A stretch of 11,600 nt of DNA from Planctomycetes bacterium UBA1662 (GTDB taxonomy: Bacteria; Planctomycetota; UBA8108), in assembly GCA_002320775.1 (NCBI GenBank), contig DCKY01000132.1, positions 1 to 11,600 on the forward strand, in the 5' to 3' direction. A program made the position numbers and the translations under genes. The notes under the pieces are model-generated. The model was not told the DNA's origin and searched no databases. It saw only the letters and a program-made list of their open reading frames with translations. Shown here piece after piece: positions 1 through 5,343 of this stretch. Each line of letters begins with the position of its first letter. Positions within the stretch are counted from its first letter, which is position 1.

Positions 1-6
1 CGAGGG

Positions 7-1746
7 CTAATCACAGCCGGAGTATTCATCGCAGCCCAGGTCCCCAGGACTCCCCGATGCATCCGGGTCAGGACCACAGCCGGTTCCCGCCCCTGGAGGA
101 CCTGGAGGAGCAAGGGCCTCCCCCGCGCCGAACAGCCAGGAAAGCAGGTAGACTCCATCGGTCAGGTTGACCCGGGCATCATTATTTGAATCCGCTGTCT
201 CGAGGCAGCCGGGTTGTTCAGCACCCTGGAAAAGAAAGTTGAGGACCTGGACGGCGTCAGAAATATCCGCCCTTCCATTGCCATCGACGTCCCCACGGGA
301 GAAGTTCTTCCCGCTCCAGGCCTCGGAAACCACCAGCCGGAATCCGCCGGTGGAGACATGGTCTTCTGCCGCCACACCAATCGTGTAGGTGCCGGGCCCG
401 AGGCTGACATGGAGACAGGCATCGAAGTCCGGACTGGGGCAGTTGCTGTTGAGGGCTGCCAGGTCACAGAAATCATTGTAGAAAGACAGGGCCGGGGGGA
501 AATCAGATGAAACGACCGAGATGGTCCCCTCGAATTCATCCTCGACGACGAGCGAGTAAACCTCCAGGGCCTGGCCGAACGGTTGAACAATACAGCCACT
601 CAGGCCAAGTCCTCCATCATGGGCCTGGCCGATATTCAGCTCACGGGAATCGCAATCCTCGCAAAAATTGCTGATTCCACTCACGCATTCTGCCTGCAGC
701 AAAAAGGTCCCGCGCATACCCGGGCCGAAGCTGCTGACGCCGACAAAGTAGGACCCGGCCGGCAGGCTCCGGCTGATCCTGGAGTTCAGACCATCGCCGC
801 CATCGTCATCCCGGGCGACAAGTTCACAGTTTTCGTCGTAGAGCTCGAGGAAAGTATCGAATGAGCCTGAGAGGTCGACAACCACATCGCCTCCCGCGAC
901 CACAAGGCTGAAGAGATCCAGCCCCTGGCCTGTGCTCCTGTTGCACTCCGTGAGGGGAAAGTCGCCATCCAGCGGCTCCGAGCAGATCAGCTCGCCAGCC
1001 CAGCAGCCAACGCAGGTTCCATCATCGCTATCGCAGGCATCTCCGGCCCCATCCCCATCGAGGTCTTCCTGGAAACGATTAGGTACTTTGACACAATTAT
1101 CCCCCTCATCCGGAACCCCATCCCCATCCTGGTCAAGATCGTTAATACCCGGGGCGCCGCAAACATCCCCGAGACCGTCACCGTCGGCATCCAGCTGATC
1201 AGGATTTGCAATGCCTGGACAGTTGTCATCTCCATCGAGAATTCCATCGCCATCTTCATCTTCCGGAGCAGGCTCTCCCTCCGCGGAAAAGGTGAGGGTA
1301 AATTCACCCGCGCTGCTGCTGAAGCCATGAACCAGGAGCAGGTACTCGACTCCTTCAACCGAAGGCCACTCGACCATGCTCTGAAGGCCACAGGAATCAT
1401 CGTTGCTGACAACGCACACCAGGCTGTCACAGTCCCCTTCAAAAAGGCTCAGTCGGGTATCGTAGGCACTCCCGCAGGCTTCCACCCTGAGCCGTCCCCC
1501 ATCGCCTGCCAGGCTGTACCAGACGCCAGGCGCCGTGCTCGCTCCACAGTCGCTATTCTCTGGATCCTCGGCCGCTCCATCGGAAGTGCTGCCGGCAACG
1601 ACAGCATCCAGGCCTTCGCCAAGCTCCACCCTCTCGGCATCGATGCACACGTCGTTGAGGGGCTGGGAGTAAACCCTGTGCGAAAACCCCAGCGATGCCA
1701 AAACGACCACCACAACAAGAATACGAAGCTCCAACCCTCTCAACAT
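7..1746 (-). CDS. Secreted multi-domain protein: PPC-like domains, thrombospondin type-3 repeats, dockerin-like C-terminus
   Basis: Predicted 579-residue extracellular or surface protein of unknown exact role. Residues 1-27 form a signal peptide (LRIL then a VVVVVLASLG core). Three beta-sandwich segments resembling pre-peptidase C-terminal (PPC) domains lie at about 28-155 (GVWYSLAGDG, YDTRLSLFEGDCDSLVC, YLLLVHGFSSSAGEFTLTF), 275-353 (FDTFLELYDENCELVARDDD) and 390-474. Between the first and second, residues 162-240 hold Asp-rich DxDGDGxxDxxDNC thrombospondin type-3 calcium repeats. Residues 484-543 carry two dockerin-like EF-hand loops, and the tail is Cys-rich. No catalytic motif is visible, so an adhesive, scaffold or matrix role is inferred. 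A longer form starting at 1767 is possible, but GGAGG sits 7 nt before the 1746 ATG and the signal peptide starts there. It lies 119 bp downstream of the esterase stop and has its own candidate promoter. The coding call is firm; the function is open. Confidence 0.9.
   Translation of the reverse strand: MLRGLELRILVVVVVLASLGFSHRVYSQPLNDVCIDAERVELGEGLDAVVAGSTSDGAAEDPENSDCGASTAPGVWYSLAGDGGRLRVEACGSAYDTRLSLFEGDCDSLVCVVSNDDSCGLQSMVEWPSVEGVEYLLLVHGFSSSAGEFTLTFSAEGEPAPEDEDGDGILDGDDNCPGIANPDQLDADGDGLGDVCGAPGINDLDQDGDGVPDEGDNCVKVPNRFQEDLDGDGAGDACDSDDGTCVGCWAGELICSEPLDGDFPLTECNRSTGQGLDLFSLVVAGGDVVVDLSGSFDTFLELYDENCELVARDDDGGDGLNSRISRSLPAGSYFVGVSSFGPGMRGTFLLQAECVSGISNFCEDCDSRELNIGQAHDGGLGLSGCIVQPFGQALEVYSLVVEDEFEGTISVVSSDFPPALSFYNDFCDLAALNSNCPSPDFDACLHVSLGPGTYTIGVAAEDHVSTGGFRLVVSEAWSGKNFSRGDVDGNGRADISDAVQVLNFLFQGAEQPGCLETADSNNDARVNLTDGVYLLSWLFGAGEALAPPGPPGAGTGCGPDPDASGSPGDLGCDEYSGCD
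118..297 (-). other. Double dockerin-like EF-hand module (protein domain)
   Basis: Residues 484-543 of the secreted protein contain two EF-hand-like loops. The first has acidic or Asn ligand positions D486, D488, N490, D494 and D497, followed by a helix ending NFLFQG. The second has D519, N521, D523, N527 and D530, followed by LLSWLFGAG. Spacing and the DxDxNGxxxxxD pattern match type I dockerin-like calcium loops. C514 between the loops and C557, C572 and C578 in the tail could form disulfides. In cellulosomes such modules bind cohesins. No cohesin is visible in this window, so the partner is unknown and a sorting or anchoring role is inference. Confidence 0.75.
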
Positions 1747-1753
1747 AACTGCC

Positions 1754-1758
1754 CCTCC
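1754..1758 (-). promoter_or_regulatory. Ribosome binding site that decides the start at 1746
   Basis: GGAGG on the minus strand, 7 nt before the ATG at 1746. It lies inside the longer in-frame reading from 1767, whose own ATG is preceded only by an AT-rich stretch, so the downstream ATG is preferred. The predicted signal peptide agrees. Confidence 0.7.
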
Positions 1759-1789
1759 GTTCCCCATTAAAAAACTGCGCCTGCCGCTA

Positions 1790-1818
1790 ATTATTAAGGC
1801 GGAATTTCAGTTTTTCAC
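1790..1818 (-). promoter_or_regulatory. Candidate sigma70-type promoter for the 7-1746 gene
   Basis: On the minus strand, GTGAAA (1818-1813, 4/6 to TTGACA) and AATAAT (1795-1790, 5/6 to TATAAT) are separated by 17 nt. Transcription would begin near 1783, giving a leader of roughly 37 nt. This is a match by eye only. It would allow the gene to be expressed separately from the upstream esterase. Confidence 0.35.
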
Positions 1819-1832
1819 ATTCTGTTTGGAAT

Positions 1833-1854
1833 CCTTTTCACGGCCGCGAAAAGG
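1833..1854 (-). terminator. Stem-loop after the esterase gene, possible terminator
   Basis: A perfect 7-bp inverted repeat, CCTTTTC and GAAAAGG, flanks an 8-nt GC-rich loop (ACGGCCGC), beginning 11 nt beyond the esterase stop codon. There is no T tract after it on the minus strand, so it is not a classic intrinsic terminator. It could be a transcript-stabilising hairpin instead. Confidence 0.35.
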
Positions 1855-1865
1855 ACAGTAAGGAG

Positions 1866-3947
1866 CTAATTATCCTCAGGCGCTTGTTCGCACCAGCACG
1901 GAAGAGCCTGAAGGGGAATGTCAGGCCCGCTGTACTTGACCGCCAGGGCTTCGCCTCCGCCGCCCTCGAAGAACATTACAGTAACTTTTCTCCAGCCCTT
2001 GCGAAGCTTGATCTTGCCCGTCTTCTTGACCGGGGGATGGATACCGTTGTTGTTAACCACCAGCTTCTTGTCTACGTACAGGGCGCTTCCATCATCGCTG
2101 GTGGTCTCAAAGGTATAGACACCTGGTTCCGTAATGTCGAGATACCCCGTAAAGAGCAATACGTAACCATCTGCCCTGTTGGCTACCCCCAGGGTGAAAT
2201 CTTCGCAAATGCCCGTCTTTACAGGAGACTTCAAACTGCTCATCCTAGGCAGGGTGGTCAGCGGCTTGCTGGATTCGAAATATTTATAGCTCACACCGAG
2301 GTCAAAAATCTTGCCTCTGTACTTCCGAGGCTCAGCCTTGACGAATTTCCCCTCGGCAACGTTGCTCTTGACGCCATCGCTCCTGTAGAACCTGGCCCGA
2401 ATGGTCGTCGTCTTGTCGACATTGATGGCGTGAGAGTAGAGCGGGGACTTCTCATCCGGAACCGAGCCATCGAGGGAGTAGTGGATCGCGCCCGCCCCCT
2501 CAGTGGACGCAAGGGAGATGCTTGAAAGGGTTGAAAACAGCCTCTTCCCTGAAATCGCCGGTGGATTGCTCCCCGTCCGGAAGGGAAAGGCTGGGAGCCC
2601 CTCCTTGTTCTGCAGGTTGGTGTTGGACAGGTGGTCCCAACCGAGCCTCACCATCGAAGGTTTAGGCACTTCAGGGCTCGACACCAGCACCGTATCGCCA
2701 TCGATCACCGCCTTGGCCGCAAAATAATTTCCCTCCCCGGCAATCTCGAAACATTCGAGACTCTTCTTATCTCGCGATTTCAGGCCCGAGCCGACATTAT
2801 CAAAGCTCACCCTGATCTTGCCGCCCTCGACCTTCATCGACTTGAAGGTCGGCCCCCTGCAGGCGACATCCTGCTTGTAGTCCTTCGCTAAAGCCCAGAG
2901 AGCAAGGCGCTCTCCAACACCCCGCTTGTCGCGCGGATGAACCGGATCTCCCCTGGCGTGCGGCGGGGACGGGTCGCCGCCGAGGTCGTTTGTCGACGCT
3001 ATCCCGGTATTCTTGATCCCCAGGGTGCGGGCCTGCGCCTCCCAGAAAAGGGGCAGCGGCTCCCCCAGGCCGGGGGCTATCTGAACCAGGTAGAAGGGGA
3101 AATCACCCTGCCTCCAATTCTGCCGCCAGGAATCGATTAGCGCCTTCTGCTTGTCATAATAATTCGCCCGATCGCCGGCCCAGAAATTGGTTTCTCCCTG
3201 GTACCAGATGGCTCCACGGATCCCAAACGGTATCACTCCGTGAATCATCCCGTTGTACCAGAAGGCCTGCCCCGAATACGGAGAGAACTGCTCAATCGGC
3301 ATGCCCCCTACCGCGGCCGCGATCAGCCCTACCGGGACGTCCAGGTCCTTCACGAGCTTCTTGCCGAAAAAAAACGCCGTCCCCGAAAACTGCGTCGCCG
3401 ATGCCTGGGACGAAACCGCCCAGGCGCCGTTGACATCCTCGATGGGGCCACGCTGCCAATTCGTGGCTACCTTGAACAATCGCAGCTTGGGGATCGCCGC
3501 GGCCGCCAGCTCTTTCTTGTAGTTGAGAACCCCTTTCCACCAGCTCGCTCCCGGGGCCATGGAAACCTCCATGTTGGACTGTCCCGAGCAAAGCCAGACC
3601 TCGCCAACCATCACGTTGGTAAAGGTCGCGGTGCTGCTTCCCAATACGGTCATTACGTACGGCCCACCCGCTTCGAGGACGGGCAATTCGAGCTTCCACC
3701 GCCCTCCGCCATCGACAGTGGTCTCGGCCTTGATATCGAGCTCTTTGCCCGTCAGCTTAACGGTAACGTTCTCGCCGGCGCCAGCCCAGCCCCAGACCGG
3801 CAGCTTCCTCCCCCTCTGAAGAACCATGTGGCTGCCGAAGACCTTTGGAAGCCTGACATCCGCATAAACAGAGATATCGGAGAGAAAGACACAACAAGCG
3901 GCAAGCAGCAACGCTCGAAGACTTCTCGGGATGGCGAGTGCCGTCAT
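1866..3947 (-). CDS. Secreted sialate O-acetylesterase-like esterase with chitobiase-C-like and PA14 domains
   Basis: Predicted to remove O-acetyl groups from sialic acid or other sugars of extracellular glycans. The 693-residue product has a signal peptide (1-29, cleavage after SVYA) and the SASA family start (VFGSHMVLQRGRKLPVWGWA). It has the SGNH-type nucleophile block SGQSNM with Ser124, the IRGAIWYQGETN block at 243-254, and the VHPRDK block with His337, the likely catalytic histidine. The catalytic part ends near 458 (LPAFPFRTG). Residues 460-535 resemble the chitobiase/hexosaminidase C-terminal beta domain (IHYSLDGSVPD), and 545-682 resemble PA14 (TSDDGSALYVDKKLVV), a carbohydrate-binding fold. 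Odd points are an Asp/Pro-rich extra stretch before His337 and a short loop at 214-232. An in-frame ATG at 3995 exists, but TGAGG 5 nt before 3947 and the signal peptide favour 3947. The family is sure; the true ester substrate is not. Confidence 0.9.
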   Translation of the reverse strand: MTALAIPRSLRALLLAACCVFLSDISVYADVRLPKVFGSHMVLQRGRKLPVWGWAGAGENVTVKLTGKELDIKAETTVDGGGRWKLELPVLEAGGPYVMTVLGSSTATFTNVMVGEVWLCSGQSNMEVSMAPGASWWKGVLNYKKELAAAAIPKLRLFKVATNWQRGPIEDVNGAWAVSSQASATQFSGTAFFFGKKLVKDLDVPVGLIAAAVGGMPIEQFSPYSGQAFWYNGMIHGVIPFGIRGAIWYQGETNFWAGDRANYYDKQKALIDSWRQNWRQGDFPFYLVQIAPGLGEPLPLFWEAQARTLGIKNTGIASTNDLGGDPSPPHARGDPVHPRDKRGVGERLALWALAKDYKQDVACRGPTFKSMKVEGGKIRVSFDNVGSGLKSRDKKSLECFEIAGEGNYFAAKAVIDGDTVLVSSPEVPKPSMVRLGWDHLSNTNLQNKEGLPAFPFRTGSNPPAISGKRLFSTLSSISLASTEGAGAIHYSLDGSVPDEKSPLYSHAINVDKTTTIRARFYRSDGVKSNVAEGKFVKAEPRKYRGKIFDLGVSYKYFESSKPLTTLPRMSSLKSPVKTGICEDFTLGVANRADGYVLLFTGYLDITEPGVYTFETTSDDGSALYVDKKLVVNNNGIHPPVKKTGKIKLRKGWRKVTVMFFEGGGGEALAVKYSGPDIPLQALPCWCEQAPEDN

Positions 3948-3952
3948 GAAAA

Positions 3953-3957
3953 CCTCA
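3953..3957 (-). promoter_or_regulatory. Ribosome binding site that decides the esterase start at 3947
   Basis: TGAGG on the minus strand lies 5 nt before the ATG at 3947. The alternative in-frame ATG at 3995 has no purine-rich site ahead of it (it is preceded by CTTTCAGT) and would put 16 charged residues before the signal peptide. Confidence 0.6.
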
Positions 3958-4050
3958 TCACACGGGTCCAAGAACCTGGAAACTTTCCTCTTCATACTGA
4001 AAGATTAATTCATTAACGGGACAGGGAGCAAGAACAGAAGTACCGCAGGG

Positions 4051-5151
4051 TCAGGGTACGTGCTGAGAGTTCCCACCCGCTGTTCGCGAGTTGCCGCCGC
4101 TAACCGTCGACGCCGTCGCCGAGGCCTGGTTTTCACTGCCTCCACTCACTGTTGAATACTCGCCGGTAGCGGAATTAAGGTCTCCGCCGCTGATGACTGA
4201 ACCTGGCCCCTGCGCGGCGTTTCCGCCGCCCCCTGAGACCACGGCTCCCAGGCCGGAGGCTTCGTTGCCATAGGACTGACCTGCCGCGTCCACCCCCCCG
4301 CCACCAGCGATCACCGAGACCTCCCCGGAGGCCACGTTGTACTCCCCCCCGCCTACAACCGAACCGTACCCGGAGGCCGTATTGATGATCCCCCCGGCTA
4401 CCGTGGCTCCATTGTCGACAGCATCATTAAATTCCCCTCCCCCGACCGCGGTAGACGTGCCCATTGCGTAATTAGCGATCCCTCCGCTGACCGTGGAGCC
4501 TTCCCCGTTGGCTACGTTATGCGAGCCGCCACTGACAGTGGAGAAATATCCTGCAACAGTGTTCCGGTTTCCCACAACCTGGCTTCCCCAGAAGCTGTAG
4601 TTGTTGCCGGCGCCGACCACGAGATTGTGAGAGCCTGTTCGATCATTGCCGTCCTCGGTATCATCGTCATTGTCTCCCTGGCGCAGCTCCTGGTAGCCAA
4701 CGATGAGGTTGCCGGCCCCATTAACCCTGTGCCTGGGGAGATCATTCACATCGGCAAGGAGGTTGTTTTCCGCTGCCGTGTTACCCCAGGTGGAGCCCAG
4801 CCCGTTGACCACCTGGAGATTGACACCGGATACCCGCAATGTGCGAACGGTATTACCCGCATCATCAACCGGCAACTCAACCATGCTCAGATGCTCGAAG
4901 ATTTCCTCCTGCTCGGGACTCAAAATTCCACCCTCCTGGGCGCAGGCGAGAGGAACCGGTCCCGGGCCACCACGAAACAACCAGGAGAGCATGTAGATGG
5001 CATCGGTCAGATCTCTGCCTCCGTCTCCGTTGACATCTCCATTTTCGTCCGCCGTCGCTCCGCCGCCGCCAGCGAGGGCGGTCAATTGATAGGCGATCAC
5101 ACCAAGAAGTGCCGCGTTCAGGATGAGCGCGAACAAGATCAATCGTTTCAT
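4051..5151 (-). CDS. Exported YadA-head-like beta-roll repeat protein with half dockerin module
   Basis: A 366-residue predicted surface or matrix protein. It starts MKRLILFALI with a hydrophobic segment at about 4-26, either a signal peptide ending TALA or an uncleaved anchor. One dockerin-like EF-hand loop follows (D39, N41, D43, D47, D50) with helix IYMLSWLFRGG and C70. Residues 77-172 are an unassigned linker region beginning LSPEQEEIFEHLSM. Residues 173-360 are Gly/Ser/Asn-rich repeats (STVSGG, ATVAGG, SVISGG) of the kind that form the left-handed beta-roll head of YadA/Hep_Hag trimeric adhesins. No YadA outer-membrane barrel is present; the protein ends NSQHVP. The start is set by AGGAG 6 nt upstream. 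The frame stays open upstream to 6834, but that part is antisense to the oxidoreductase gene. Adhesive or structural function is inferred from fold similarity. Confidence 0.85.
   Translation of the reverse strand: MKRLILFALILNAALLGVIAYQLTALAGGGGATADENGDVNGDGGRDLTDAIYMLSWLFRGGPGPVPLACAQEGGILSPEQEEIFEHLSMVELPVDDAGNTVRTLRVSGVNLQVVNGLGSTWGNTAAENNLLADVNDLPRHRVNGAGNLIVGYQELRQGDNDDDTEDGNDRTGSHNLVVGAGNNYSFWGSQVVGNRNTVAGYFSTVSGGSHNVANGEGSTVSGGIANYAMGTSTAVGGGEFNDAVDNGATVAGGIINTASGYGSVVGGGEYNVASGEVSVIAGGGGVDAAGQSYGNEASGLGAVVSGGGGNAAQGPGSVISGGDLNSATGEYSTVSGGSENQASATASTVSGGNSRTAGGNSQHVP
4111..4542 (-). repeat. 45-bp-period degenerate tandem repeats coding beta-roll units
   Basis: Residues 204-347 split into eight units of exactly 15 residues plus one unit of 24 (279-302). 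Each begins near the pattern (S/A/T)-(T/V/A)-(V/I)-(S/A/G)-G-G and usually has an Asn followed by Ala and Gly. A 14-residue unit precedes this block and a partial unit follows. The DNA period is 45 bp but the copies have diverged, so this is an old protein repeat rather than a recent DNA expansion. Confidence 0.85.
4969..5037 (-). other. Single dockerin-like EF-hand loop and helix (protein domain)
   Basis: Residues 39-61: loop D39-V-N41-G-D43-G-G-R-D47-L-T-D50 followed by AIYMLSWLFRGG. It closely matches the second unit of the secreted protein at 7-1746 (LTDGVYLLSWLFGAG). Here only one of the usual two units is present, at the N-terminus rather than the C-terminus. Confidence 0.7.
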
Positions 5152-5157
5152 TGTTTT

Positions 5158-5162
5158 CTCCT
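5158..5162 (-). promoter_or_regulatory. Ribosome binding site that decides the start at 5151
   Basis: AGGAG on the minus strand, 6 nt before the ATG at 5151. It identifies this ATG, followed directly by a hydrophobic export segment, as the real start within a much longer open frame. Confidence 0.75.
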
Positions 5163-5188
5163 GCGTTTGATTCTGAACCGAATCATCC

Positions 5189-5217
5189 AGCTTAAGGGCG
5201 TCTTTGAAGGGTAGCAA
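5189..5217 (-). promoter_or_regulatory. Candidate promoter for the beta-roll repeat protein
   Basis: On the minus strand, TTGCTA (5217-5212, 4/6 to TTGACA) is followed after 17 nt by TAAGCT (5194-5189, 3/6 to TATAAT). The start would lie near 5182 with a leader of about 31 nt. The match is weak and overlaps one arm of the inverted repeat 5198-5226. Confidence 0.25.
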
Positions 5218-5226
5218 GAAAGACGC
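5198..5226. repeat. Perfect 8-bp inverted repeat in divergent intergenic region
   Basis: GCGTCTTT (5198-5205) and AAAGACGC (5219-5226) are exact reverse complements around a 13-nt spacer. The centre-to-centre distance of 21 bp is about two helical turns, so it could be an operator for a dimeric regulator, or a hairpin in the leader region. It sits between the beta-roll gene and the oxidoreductase. A shorter palindrome with the same region, TGATTC-6 nt-GAATCA, is at 5168-5185. Confidence 0.4.
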
Positions 5227-5251
5227 GGTCCACTCAATCTCACCGACAGGC

Positions 5252-5280
5252 TTGGAGGTTTGCAGCTCCTGGGATAAACT
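5252..5280 (+). promoter_or_regulatory. Candidate promoter for the oxidoreductase / HEAT pair
   Basis: TTGGAG (5252-5257) and TAAACT (5275-5280) are separated by 17 nt, 63 bp before the ATG at 5344. They match 3/6 and 4/6 of the sigma70 consensus. A GAGAG-A-CTCTC palindrome follows at 5297-5307, between this promoter and the start codon. Confidence 0.3.
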
Positions 5281-5343
5281 ACCTTCCAATGCAGAGGAGA
5301 GACTCTCGCTGTTTGCCTTTTTACTCTTCCAAGGAAATGACAG

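Noticed and set aside
3240..4016. Plus-strand frame of 258 codons opposite the esterase N-terminus
   Set aside because: It is antisense to the conserved SASA core; the product is Arg/Pro-rich and low in recognisable structure, typical of a shadow frame.
4111..4542. 45-bp-period repeats as a possible CRISPR or DNA tandem array
   Set aside because: The copies are degenerate at DNA level, contiguous without unique spacers, and in frame within a gene; the period is explained by the 15-residue protein units.
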